This document shows positions 35,622-44,025 of a stretch of 60,948 bases of DNA, in pieces. The DNA is from Shimia gijangensis. GTDB lineage: Bacteria > Pseudomonadota > Alphaproteobacteria > Rhodobacterales > Rhodobacteraceae. How positions within the stretch are numbered: position 1 is the stretch's first letter; the number at the start of each line of letters is the position of its first letter. The DNA is taken from NCBI RefSeq assembly GCF_900142085.1, contig NZ_FQZQ01000024.1, positions 1 through 60,948 of the forward strand. The letters are read 5' to 3'. The position numbers and the translations under genes are program-made. The notes beneath the pieces were generated by a model that was given only the letters and a program-made list of their open reading frames with translations, did not search any database and was not told the origin of the DNA.

Positions 35622-36056
35622 ATGTCACGGCTTTTACCTTTTGCTCTGGCTGCTGCTCTGGCTGGATCGCCCGTTTTGTCTTCTGAAACGGCTTCTTCCC
35701 AACTTTGGGATCTGGACGCAAACAATCGTGTCACCATGACCGAAGTGGAACAACGCCTGAGTGCCATCATGTCCAAGTACGACAAAGATGGTGACGGCGC
35801 ACTGAATGCCCAAGAATACGATGCATTCGACAAAGCCCGCGAAGAAGAAGCTGCCAAACATGGTACGTCTTTGGCCTTGCGTGCGGTGACGGGGCTTTCG
35901 CGTGGGTACGTTGACACCAATTTTGACGGGCTGGTCACACGGGAAGAACTGATGGCAGCTGGACGTAAATGGTTCAATGGAATGGACCGCAACAATGACG
36001 GCCAGATTGACGATCAGGATTTCAACGACATCAAGGAATTCACGACAGGGGACTGA
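35622..36056 (+). CDS. secreted EF-hand calcium-binding protein
   Basis: 144 residues from ATG 35622 (AAAGGAAA upstream). The signal peptide is MSRLLPFALAAALAGSPVLS. Four EF-hand loops can be read: DLDANNRVTMTE (weaker), DKDGDGALNAQE, DTNFDGLVTREE and DRNNDGQIDDQD, so it is a calmodulin-like sensor or buffer in the periplasm. An earlier ATG (35601) lies within the inverted repeat and is less likely. Role unknown. Confidence 0.85.
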   Translation: MSRLLPFALAAALAGSPVLSSETASSQLWDLDANNRVTMTEVEQRLSAIMSKYDKDGDGALNAQEYDAFDKAREEEAAKHGTSLALRAVTGLSRGYVDTNFDGLVTREELMAAGRKWFNGMDRNNDGQIDDQDFNDIKEFTTGD

Positions 36057-36085
36057 CCCTTTTCGGGGATGACTTTGGGATTTTT

Positions 36086-36112
36086 CCCCTGCAGTTCTAA
36101 TGACTGCAGGGG
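36086..36112. other. perfect hairpin between EF-hand and DUF937 genes
   Basis: cccctgcagt/actgcagggg, a 10-bp stem with a 7-base loop, is preceded by five T rather than followed by them. On neither strand does it form a normal intrinsic terminator. It contains CTGCAG in both arms. Confidence 0.5.
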
Positions 36113-36160
36113 CATTCTTGGGATGACACCAAATTCCTGCAGCCCAATCGGAGCATCCAG

Positions 36161-36757
36161 ATGTCCATTCTCAATCTATTACAACAAGCCCAGCAAGGCC
36201 AAGGTCTGTCCAAAATGGCCAGCCAATTTGGGCTGGACGCCACTCAGACGTCTGAACTGGCAGAATTGCTGGCGCCTGCAATCGGGTCTGCCGCCAAGAA
36301 ACAAGCCGCCTCTGGCGGGTTGCAAAACCTTTTGGGTGCCCTGAAAGGCGAAGACCGTGCATCGTTGTTTGACGACAGCGCCACCGCCGCCAGTCCCGAA
36401 GGTCAGGCGCATGGGCTTTCGTTCCTTGAGGGTCTGCTTGGGGATCAGAACGCGGTGCAAGGATTGGCCGGAGAAGCCGCCGCACGCACCGGCGTGGATA
36501 CAGCCACTGTCGCACAGTTCTTGCCCGCATTGGCCGCAATGCTACAGGGTGGGCTGCAAAAGAACCTGCCTGACGCTTCGATCGAGCCAATAATGGGTGG
36601 CGGTGGCGCCAAAGGGTTGATGGGGTTGGTCGGTGGCCTGATGGGGCAAAAAGATCAGTCTGCTGGCGGCGCCGACCTATCTGTGCTCACGAAAATGCTG
36701 GACAGCGACGGAGATGGATCGATTGCCGATGATCTGATCGGAAAATTCCTGCGCTAA
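36161..36757 (+). CDS. DUF937 family protein
   Basis: 198 residues. A YidB/DUF937-type pattern: an N-terminal ILNLLQQAQQGQGL, repeated helical Gly-Ala-rich segments, GGGGAKGLMGLVGGLMGQ, and a C-terminal LDSDGDGSIADDLIGKFL, which contains a DxDxDG calcium-like loop. The DUF937 fold is known mostly for similarity; function is unknown. It follows the EF-hand gene with a hairpin between them. Calcium links the two only by inference. Confidence 0.8.
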   Translation: MSILNLLQQAQQGQGLSKMASQFGLDATQTSELAELLAPAIGSAAKKQAASGGLQNLLGALKGEDRASLFDDSATAASPEGQAHGLSFLEGLLGDQNAVQGLAGEAAARTGVDTATVAQFLPALAAMLQGGLQKNLPDASIEPIMGGGGAKGLMGLVGGLMGQKDQSAGGADLSVLTKMLDSDGDGSIADDLIGKFLR

Positions 36758-36768
36758 CTCACAAATTA

Positions 36769-36792
36769 CGGTCCCAACGGAGCTCGGGACCG
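36769..36792 (+). terminator. weak terminator-like hairpin after the DUF937 gene
   Basis: The stem cggtccc/gggaccg with a 10-base loop starts 11 bases after the stop and lacks a T-run. Confidence 0.45.
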
Positions 36793-36930
36793 CAGCATTT
36801 CTAAGAATTTCATACAAGCTCAAATGTCAGGGGCGAACGCCCGCCTCCCCAACGAGTGTTTGTCCCAAGAGTAATTATAACGCCTTTTCAGTGGCTTGTA
36901 ATTGACACCGCTCAAAAACAGGCCTTTCCA

Positions 36931-36970
36931 ATGAAAAATGCCATGGCAACCGGGGTCGCCATGGCATTTG
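36931..36970 (-). terminator. intrinsic terminator of the FAD/GcvT gene
   Basis: A perfect 12-bp stem aaatgccatggc/gccatggcattt with a 10-base loop, followed on the minus strand by TTTTTC-type bases (36931-36937). It is 23 bases beyond the stop at 36993. Confidence 0.8.
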
Positions 36971-36992
36971 AAGCCGTGATCAAGATACAGCG

Positions 36993-39500
36993 TCACCCAT
37001 CCTTGCGGATGGTTTCGTTTTTGGGGTCATAAGGGCTGTCACAGGTGACAACAGCGTCCCACAGTTTGTCCTGCAGTTTGACCTTCAACTTGGTGCCCTC
37101 AACTGCCAATTCCGGCGTGACATAGCCCATGCCGATGGATTTCTTGAACGCCACCGAATAACCACCCGAGGTCAGACGTCCCACACGGGTGCCTTCGGGC
37201 GTATAGAGCACTTCGCGACCCCATGGATCGGCATCAGCAGGCCCGTCGATCAACAGAGTGCAGCATTTGACACGAATGCCTTTGGCTTCCATTTCTGCCT
37301 TGCCGTGGAACTCTTTCGAGTTATCGATAAAGCGTGGCAGATCGGCCTCGGCCGGGGTCGCGTCACGGCCCAGCTCGGTGCCGAAGGCGCGATAGGATTT
37401 TTCGAGACGCAGCCAGTTTTGGGCACGTGCACCGACCAGTTTCATGTCATGCTTTTCACCCACCGACATCAGCAGATCCCAAAGGTAGTTCTGCATCTCA
37501 ATCGGGTGGTGCAGTTCCCAACCAAGCTCACCGGTATAGGCCACACGGATCGCATTCACGGGGCACATGCCCAGTTCGATCTGACGGGCCGACAGCCATG
37601 GGAAACGTTTGTTCGACAGGGCGGTTTCAGGATCGGCGTCGTTGATGATCTCTTTCAAGACGTCGCGCGACTTGGGGCCTGCGATGGCAAAGACACCCCA
37701 TTGCGTGGTGACATCCTGAATTTCGATATAGCCGAACTCTGCCATTTTCTCGTCTGCGGCTTTGCGCAGATAGTCGGCGTCATATTCGGTCCAGGCGCCT
37801 GCCGAGACGAGGTAGTAGTTATCTTCGCCGTTGCGCACGATGGTGTATTCGGTGCGGGTGGTGCCGTGGCTGGTCAGCGCATAGGTCAGGTTAATGCGGC
37901 CCACTTTAGGCAATTTGTTACAGGTGAACCAATCCAGGAACTGGGTGGCACCGGGGCCTTTGACGACATGCTTGGTAAAGGCGGTCGCGTCCACAAGGCC
38001 AACGCCTTCGCGGATGGCCTTGGCCTCGTCCACGGCGTATTGCCACCAGCCACCACGGCGGAACGAGCGCGCGTCGTGGTCAAAGGTGTCTGGCGCATCA
38101 ACCGGGCCATAATAGTTGGGGCGTTCCCAGCCGTTGACCCAGCCGAATTGCGCGCCCAGCGCCTTTTGACGGTCAAACGCAGGGGCTGTGCGCAAGGGGC
38201 GCGCGGCGGGGCGTTCTTCGTCAGGGTGGTGCAGGACATAGACGTGATCGTAGCACTCTTCGTTTTTGCGCGCGGCGAACTCGGTTGTCATCCAGTTTTG
38301 GCTGTACCGCTTGGGGTCAAGCGAAGCCATGTCGATCTCGGCTTCGCCATCGACCATCATTTGCGCCAGGTAATAGCCGGTGCCACCGCCGGCGGTGATG
38401 CCAAACGAGAAGCCTTCGGCGAGCCACATATTGTGCAGGCCCGGTGCCGGACCGACCAGCGGGTTGCCGTCAGGCGTGTAGCAGATCGGGCCGTTGAAAT
38501 CGTCCTTGAGACCAGAGTCGGCGCAGGACGGCACACGTTCGGTCATGGCCATGTATTGTTCGGCGATACGATCCAGATCGAGCGGGAACAAATCGGCGCG
38601 GAAGCTGTCAGGCACGCCGTGTTCAAACCGCGCTGGTGCGTCTTTTTCGTAGATGCCCAAGATCCACCCGCCACGCTCTTCACGGGCATAAGATTGCGCG
38701 TCGGCGTCGCGCACAACGGGGTGCTCGGGGTTGCCAGCTTCACGCCATTTGACCAGTTCGGGGTCCTGATCCATGACGATGAATGTGTGCTCAACGGGGA
38801 CTGCGGGCATTTTGATGCCCAGCATCTTGGCGGTGCGCTGTGCATGGTTACCCGAGGCTGTCACCACATGCTCGGCGGTGATCACAACCTGTTCGTCGCT
38901 GGGAACAAGATTGCCACCCTTCTCAATCATTTTGGTGCAGGTCACTTCCCAGTGCGTGCCAGTCCAGTGGAAAGCGTCCGCTTGCATCTTGCGCACAATC
39001 TCAACACCGCGCTGGCGGGCACCTTTGGCCATCGCCATGGTGACGTCGGCGGGGTTAATGTAGCCATCTTCGGTGTGATAGATCGCACCTTTCAGGTCAT
39101 CGGTGCGGATCAGTGGCCAGCGTTCCTTGATCTGATCCGGTGTCAGCCATTCGTAATCCACGCCACAGGTTTCGGCGGTTGAGGCATAGAGCATGTATTC
39201 GTCCATGCGATCCTGTGTCTGCGCCATGCGCAGGTTGCCCACCACGGCAAAGCCTGCGTTCAGGCCGGTTTCCGCCTCAAGCTCTTTATAAAAGTCGACC
39301 GAATATTTGTGGATGTGGGTTGTCGCATAGGACATGTTGAACAGCGGCAACAAACCGGCGGCGTGCCATGTTGACCCCGACGTCAGCTCATCACGTTCGA
39401 TCAGCATCACATCGTCCCAGCCCGCTTTGGCCAGATGATAGGCAATAGAGGTTCCGACGGCACCACCACCGACGACCAGCGCTTTGACTTGAGTTTTCAT
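36993..39500 (-). CDS. FAD-dependent dehydrogenase fused to GcvT (dimethylglycine/sarcosine dehydrogenase-like)
   Basis: 835 residues. The N-terminal DAO domain starts ALVVGGGAVGTSIAYHLAKA and has STWHAAGLLP, a typical dimethylglycine/sarcosine dehydrogenase flavin-attachment region; a GLTITA-like GFSFGITAGGGTGYYLA follows. A central FAO_M linker leads to the GcvT aminomethyltransferase domain (YTGELGWELHHP, GREVLYTPEGTRVG, GYVTPELAVEGTKL) that hands one-carbon units to tetrahydrofolate. Such fusions demethylate methylated glycines from betaine or choline breakdown. No partner betaine genes are visible. A duplicated dyad lies upstream (39526-39634). Confidence 0.87.
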   Translation of the reverse strand: MKTQVKALVVGGGAVGTSIAYHLAKAGWDDVMLIERDELTSGSTWHAAGLLPLFNMSYATTHIHKYSVDFYKELEAETGLNAGFAVVGNLRMAQTQDRMDEYMLYASTAETCGVDYEWLTPDQIKERWPLIRTDDLKGAIYHTEDGYINPADVTMAMAKGARQRGVEIVRKMQADAFHWTGTHWEVTCTKMIEKGGNLVPSDEQVVITAEHVVTASGNHAQRTAKMLGIKMPAVPVEHTFIVMDQDPELVKWREAGNPEHPVVRDADAQSYAREERGGWILGIYEKDAPARFEHGVPDSFRADLFPLDLDRIAEQYMAMTERVPSCADSGLKDDFNGPICYTPDGNPLVGPAPGLHNMWLAEGFSFGITAGGGTGYYLAQMMVDGEAEIDMASLDPKRYSQNWMTTEFAARKNEECYDHVYVLHHPDEERPAARPLRTAPAFDRQKALGAQFGWVNGWERPNYYGPVDAPDTFDHDARSFRRGGWWQYAVDEAKAIREGVGLVDATAFTKHVVKGPGATQFLDWFTCNKLPKVGRINLTYALTSHGTTRTEYTIVRNGEDNYYLVSAGAWTEYDADYLRKAADEKMAEFGYIEIQDVTTQWGVFAIAGPKSRDVLKEIINDADPETALSNKRFPWLSARQIELGMCPVNAIRVAYTGELGWELHHPIEMQNYLWDLLMSVGEKHDMKLVGARAQNWLRLEKSYRAFGTELGRDATPAEADLPRFIDNSKEFHGKAEMEAKGIRVKCCTLLIDGPADADPWGREVLYTPEGTRVGRLTSGGYSVAFKKSIGMGYVTPELAVEGTKLKVKLQDKLWDAVVTCDSPYDPKNETIRKDG

Positions 39501-39525
39501 GTCGGACGACTCCTAAAAAACAGAA

Positions 39526-39634
39526 TTGTCCATAACCTGACAAATCATAGGCGAGCGCGGCGGGTCCAGCCGACCGAAAAAAGGACAAAACCGACCCCTT
39601 GTCGCCGAAAGGCCGGAAAAGGACAATTTGTCCT
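39526..39634. promoter_or_regulatory. repeated GGACAA sites upstream of the dehydrogenase
   Basis: A perfect palindrome aggacaatttgtcct (39620-39634), a half-site aaggacaa (39581-39588) and an opposite-facing ttgtcc (39526-39531) lie within 140 bases of the start at 39500. The spacing suggests binding sites for one regulator. The palindrome is also followed by TTTT on the minus strand and could terminate the small ORF next to it. Confidence 0.45.
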
Positions 39635-39651
39635 GATGGATTTTGGCAAAT

Positions 39652-39807
39652 TCAGGGAACGTTCGGAGGGTCGAGCCATTCGACTTCGACCGGGACTGTC
39701 ATCGCCACAGGCGCCGGAGAAACGTCGCGTTTGAGGGTCTGAGCCTGAGCAACTGCGGTCGCGACCAGTGCCATCGACACAAAAATAAATGGTAAAACCC
39801 GGCCCAT
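39652..39807 (-). CDS. small exported protein
   Basis: 51 residues, read from the minus strand: MGRVLPFIFVSMALVATAVA, then QAQTLKRDVS and a Pro/Val-rich tail ending EVEWLDPPNVP. AGGAG eight bases before ATG supports the start. The hydrophobic N-terminus is a signal peptide cleaved near AVA-QAQ; the mature part is about 30 residues. No homologue is recognised. It precedes the FAD/GcvT gene on the same strand. Confidence 0.6.
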   Translation of the reverse strand: MGRVLPFIFVSMALVATAVAQAQTLKRDVSPAPVAMTVPVEVEWLDPPNVP

Positions 39808-39986
39808 TTGTCACTCCTCTACTCAACCCGACATCAGTCTGCACCCGCAGGCTGACGAAATTGCGCAGGCAATTAGGCGATTTTCTGGCAGCGTTCGGTC
39901 ACTCTGAGGCAAATCTGCAAAGGTATTGCCGCAATGCAGCATCACCTGTTATCAAGGGCGTCACGACAATATGGAACACGTGCAAC

Positions 39987-40832
39987 ATGAAGATTTGCAG
40001 AACCATCGCAGAATGCCGAAGCATCGTCGCGGGCTATCGTTTCGCAGGTGAGACCGTCGGTTTGGTGCCGACCATGGGCTTTTTACACGACGGTCATCTG
40101 GCCCTTGTCGCCTGTTCCGAGACCAGGGTGGATCGCACGGTCGCGACGATTTTTGTCAACCCTGCGCAGTTTGGTGAAGCGGCAGATCTTGAGGCCTATC
40201 CGCGAGACGAAGAGCGCGATTTTGAAATGCTGCGCGCGGCCGGTGTCGATTGTGTGCTGGTGCCGGATGTCTCTGAGGTTTACCCGGCTGAGGACGAAAC
40301 AATTGTCGAAACCACCCGGATGGCAAACATTCTTCACGGCCAGGTGCGCCCGGGTCATTTTCGCGGTGTCACCACGGTTGTGGCCCGGCTGTTCAATTTC
40401 GTACAGCCCGACATCGCCTGTTTTGGCGAGAAAGATTACCAACAATTGCAGGTCGTCAAGAAGATGACCCGCGATCTGGCCTTTCCAATCGAGATCATCG
40501 GCGTGCCCACAGTGCGCGAGGACGACGGGCTGGCGATGTCATCGCGCAACGTGCGGCTTGGGACCAAAGACCGTCAGGCCGCGCTGGTTTTATCCCGGTC
40601 GTTGAACGCCGCAGATCAGGCCGCCGCCAAAGGCACCACGATTGAAGCACTGCACGACGTCATTAAAAACATCATCACCGCCGAGCCACGCGCCACGCTG
40701 CGCGGGCTTGATATTGTGGCGGCCGGGGATCTCACCGAGATTTCAGGCGCGCTCACTTCTCCTGCTGCCATTATGATTTCGGTCGAGTTTGGCGGCATTC
40801 TTCTGCTGGATCAAAGGGTCGTAACACCATGA
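39987..40832 (+). CDS. panC: pantoate--beta-alanine ligase
   Basis: 281 residues from ATG 39987; the frame extends upstream but that part lacks PanC features. It joins pantoate and beta-alanine with ATP to give pantothenate. Visible: [13 protein letters not shown] (HIGH-like), [18 protein letters not shown] and the KMSKS-like MSSRNVRL. It overlaps panB by four bases. Translation initiation here has no strong ribosome site. Confidence 0.95.
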   Translation: MKICRTIAECRSIVAGYRFAGETVGLVPTMGFLHDGHLALVACSETRVDRTVATIFVNPAQFGEAADLEAYPRDEERDFEMLRAAGVDCVLVPDVSEVYPAEDETIVETTRMANILHGQVRPGHFRGVTTVVARLFNFVQPDIACFGEKDYQQLQVVKKMTRDLAFPIEIIGVPTVREDDGLAMSSRNVRLGTKDRQAALVLSRSLNAADQAAAKGTTIEALHDVIKNIITAEPRATLRGLDIVAAGDLTEISGALTSPAAIMISVEFGGILLLDQRVVTP

Positions 40833-41638
40833 GCAAGCAAGTCAAAATCCGCCGCAACACCGTTCCGCAAATCGCCGCGCGCAAGGGTGGCGAGCCGATT
40901 GTGTCGTTGACATCCTACCACGCGCATACCGCTGCGATTGTCGACAAATACGCGGATTTCATCCTTGTCGGGGACAGTCTGGGCATGGTGATGCATGGAA
41001 TGGAAAGCACCGTGGGTGTGCCTCTTGATCTGATGATTATGCATGGCAAGGCGGTGGTGCGTGGCACTGAAAAGGCGTTGATCGTCGTGGATATGCCGTT
41101 TGGCGCATACGAGGAAAGCCCCGGCGTGGCGTTTCGCAACGCCGCCAAGATCATGAAGGAAACCGGCTGTGGTGCGGTCAAGATCGAAGGTGGCAAGCGC
41201 ATGGCCGAAACCATCACTTTTCTGGTGGAACGCGGCATTCCGGTGATGGCGCATATTGGCCTGACACCACAATCCAGCCACGTCATGGGCGGGTTCAAAA
41301 CCCAAGGCCGCGAAGAAGACAGCTGGGCAGCACATGAAGAAGACGCACGGGTTGTGGCCGAGGCCGGGGCCTTTGCGGTGGTGCTAGAAGGTATGGTAGA
41401 ACCGCTGGCGGCCAAGATTACCACCCAGATTTCCATTCCCACCATTGGCATTGGCGCATCGGCTGACTGTGATGGGCAAATTCTGGTGCTTGAAGACATG
41501 CTAGGGCTGAACGAATGGACGCCGAAGTTTGTCAAAGTTTACGGCGATCTTGGCCCCGCGATAGAACGCGCTGTCGGCCAGTACGCCGAAGAGGTCAAGG
41601 ACCGGAGCTTTCCGGGTGAGGATCAGGTCTACAGGTAG
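40829..41638 (+). CDS. panB: 3-methyl-2-oxobutanoate hydroxymethyltransferase
   Basis: 269 residues. It adds a hydroxymethyl group from methylene-tetrahydrofolate to ketoisovalerate. Family strands are seen: [57 protein letters not shown] and [22 protein letters not shown], with Mg-binding Asp and Glu. Second gene of the pantothenate unit. Confidence 0.96.
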   Translation: MSKQVKIRRNTVPQIAARKGGEPIVSLTSYHAHTAAIVDKYADFILVGDSLGMVMHGMESTVGVPLDLMIMHGKAVVRGTEKALIVVDMPFGAYEESPGVAFRNAAKIMKETGCGAVKIEGGKRMAETITFLVERGIPVMAHIGLTPQSSHVMGGFKTQGREEDSWAAHEEDARVVAEAGAFAVVLEGMVEPLAAKITTQISIPTIGIGASADCDGQILVLEDMLGLNEWTPKFVKVYGDLGPAIERAVGQYAEEVKDRSFPGEDQVYR

Positions 41639-41683
41639 CGTAGATCAACACTCTCAAGGCTGACGATCCTGATAGGCCACCAA

Positions 41684-41887
41684 TCAGGAATCTCCGGTGC
41701 TGGTGTTGACAAGATATGTGCGAGAGTCGCGTTTTTCATTCTCCAACAGAACCGACCAGACGTTGGTATTTAGGTCATTTTGGTACAAAAAGCTGTCGCC
41801 ATGAAAGGTTAAGCCAAACAACCGCACGCGTTCATCGTCCACCGCAACGGCGCGCGGCATCCCAATTCTCGGCACATCAAGAGTCAC
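41684..41887 (-). CDS. possible small protein or gene fragment
   Basis: 67 residues in an open frame (GTG start at 41887) with no clear ribosome site; no domain is recognised. It includes a HGDSFLYQNDLNTNVWSVL stretch. The 440-base region 41639-42079 is otherwise gene-free with short dyads, so this may be a remnant. Confidence 0.3.
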   Translation of the reverse strand: MTLDVPRIGMPRAVAVDDERVRLFGLTFHGDSFLYQNDLNTNVWSVLLENEKRDSRTYLVNTSTGDS

Positions 41888-42079
41888 GGGAATGTCTATG
41901 AGAGATCCATCTTAACCGAGCTCCTCAAACCCCTTTCTGCTGAACTTCGTTTCAATAGCCGGGGATTTTCCGGAGCCCAGAAAGGGTGCCAAGGCTTCGG
42001 ATTGCGCTGCGCTGTGCCCGAACAAAATCACGGACTCAACATTTGTTTCTGGCGTCACATTTACGCGTCAGCGCACCGC

Positions 42080-42301
42080 CTAAGTATTTCTAAGCCCCAA
42101 AACAACCGACTGCCCGGCGCGATCCAATAAGACATTCACTTCCGGGCCATGAATACGGTCGCCAGTACGAATATTGCCATCATGCACCACTAAAACGTGC
42201 ACCTCGAATGTGTTCGCCAAAGCAAACCCGGCCCAAACGACCAGAACCAAAAGAACCGCAGCGCGGACTACCCAAATACCAATTCGCAAAACCGGTGACA
42301 T
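42080..42301 (-). CDS. small membrane protein
   Basis: 73 residues from ATG 42301, supported by GAGGTG six bases upstream; longer versions lack a site. One long hydrophobic stretch (IGIWVVRAAVLLVLVVWAGF) is followed by a polar tail, predicting one membrane helix. No family is recognised. Confidence 0.5.
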   Translation of the reverse strand: MSPVLRIGIWVVRAAVLLVLVVWAGFALANTFEVHVLVVHDGNIRTGDRIHGPEVNVLLDRAGQSVVLGLRNT

Positions 42302-42558
42302 AGCGCACCTCAAAAAAATAAATTGATCACGTCGCAACGCAGAATAACAGCAAGTGCTTGACACGTAAAACGTGCAATTCACATACCCTTTTCCGCTGAC
42401 GCTATATGACGTCAACTATTCTACTATTGCAAGTGAATTTACAAGGGTCGCTGTCTTTTTGTGAACGCTGGCCAGTTTTCTCGCAAACCAATTGTCGTGG
42501 TTCCAGGCGCGGGGGCAATCTCAGGTCAGACCGGATATAAAAGCGATCCAAAGACAAC

Positions 42559-43965
42559 CTAATCCTCTGGAATGATTTTGCCCGGGTTCATGATGTTGTC
42601 CGGATCTACGGCGGACTTGATCGCGACCATCATATCGACCGCGCCACCCAGTTCTTTGACCAGATAGGGGCGTTTGCCCTGCCCGATACCGTGTTCCCCG
42701 GTGCATGTACCGCCCATAGAGATCGCCAGATCATTAAGCCAGCCGACAAATTCGTCCGCTTTGGCGACCTCTTCGGGGTTGTCCATGTCGATCAACGGCA
42801 AGGTATGAAAATTCCCATCCCCGACATGGCCAACAATAGGGGCAATAAAACCCAAAGCATCCAGACGTTCCTGAGCGGCATTTACGCATTCCGCAAGGCG
42901 TGAGATCGGCACGCAGACATCGGTGGAAATACCCTTGGCGTCGGGGCGCAGGGCGCAAGAGGCCCAATAGGCATCATGGCGCGCCTGCCACAGCTTGTTG
43001 CGGTCTTCGGCACTGGTGGTCCACTCAAACCCGGTGCCGCCAAATTCTTCGGCAATACCGCCGAACAATTCCGCCTGTTCGGCCACGCTGTTTTCCGAGC
43101 CGTGAAACTCGAGAAGCAGCAGTGGCGCTTCGGGCAACGTCAGATTGGAATAGGCGTTGACTGCCTGTACGGAAAGCGTGTCCAGCAATTCGATCCGGGC
43201 GACAGGGATGCCGCATTGAATGGTCATCATCACCGCCTCGCAAGCGGCCCCGATGCTGTCAAATGACACCCGCGCCGAGGACATGGCCTCGGGGATGCCT
43301 TGCAGTTTTAGGGTGATTTCGGTGATCAGGCCCAATGTGCCTTCGGAACCCACCATCAACCCTGTAAGATCGTAACCTGCGCTGGATTTCTTGGCACGAC
43401 TGGCGGTGCGGATCACCTCGCCCTGAGGGGTAACAACCTCGAGCGCCAGAACGTTGTCTTTCATAGTGCCATAACGCACCGCGTTGGTGCCGCTGGCGCG
43501 GGTTGCTGCCATCCCCCCAAGAGACGCGTTGGCGCCGGGATCAATGGGGAAAAACAGGCCCTGATCGCGCAAATACACATTCAGCTGTTCGCGGGTCACA
43601 CCGGGTTGCACCACGCAATCAAGGTCTTCGGAATGCACGGCAAGGATTTCGTTCATTTCGGTCATGTCGACACAGATGCCGCCCGCGGGCGCGTTGACAT
43701 GCCCTTCAAGCGACGTGCCGGTGCCATATCCGATCACCGGAACCTTGTGGGTGGCACAGACTTTAACGATTTCGGCCACTTCGCCAGTGTTTTGAGGAAA
43801 AATCACGGCGTCAGGGATTTGGTTTTTCAACCATGTTGTGGTGTGGCCATGCTGTTCGCGGATTGAATTTCCGGTTTGGAACTTTTCACCAAATTGTTGT
43901 TTCAAAACGCCCAGCGCGGCGGTGATCCCAATCTCGTTGCGCGGTAAATCGGTGGCTTGAACCAT
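42559..43965 (-). CDS. FAD-linked oxidase, D-lactate/glycolate dehydrogenase-like
   Basis: 468 residues. A vanillyl-alcohol-oxidase-type protein: FAD-binding PVIGYGTGTSLEGHVNAPAGG and IDPGANASLGGMAATRASG, the FAD_oxidase_C region, and the C-terminal GHVGDGNFHTLP and GTCTGEHGIGQGKRPYL blocks with His ligands. It oxidises a 2-hydroxy acid such as D-lactate, glycolate or D-2-hydroxyglutarate. It is single, without a GlcE/GlcF partner, so a D-lactate (cytochrome) role is preferred. Confidence 0.88.
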   Translation of the reverse strand: MVQATDLPRNEIGITAALGVLKQQFGEKFQTGNSIREQHGHTTTWLKNQIPDAVIFPQNTGEVAEIVKVCATHKVPVIGYGTGTSLEGHVNAPAGGICVDMTEMNEILAVHSEDLDCVVQPGVTREQLNVYLRDQGLFFPIDPGANASLGGMAATRASGTNAVRYGTMKDNVLALEVVTPQGEVIRTASRAKKSSAGYDLTGLMVGSEGTLGLITEITLKLQGIPEAMSSARVSFDSIGAACEAVMMTIQCGIPVARIELLDTLSVQAVNAYSNLTLPEAPLLLLEFHGSENSVAEQAELFGGIAEEFGGTGFEWTTSAEDRNKLWQARHDAYWASCALRPDAKGISTDVCVPISRLAECVNAAQERLDALGFIAPIVGHVGDGNFHTLPLIDMDNPEEVAKADEFVGWLNDLAISMGGTCTGEHGIGQGKRPYLVKELGGAVDMMVAIKSAVDPDNIMNPGKIIPED

Positions 43966-44025
43966 GGCTTATTCTCCCCTTCTGGCGGGCAGACTATCCG
44001 TTGTTAGATGCCAAGCTGCAAGGCC

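Noticed and set aside
37305..39182. 625-codon open frame opposite the FAD/GcvT gene
   Set aside because: It is a shadow of a well-supported gene, with no domain and His/Gly/Val-rich composition typical of antisense frames.
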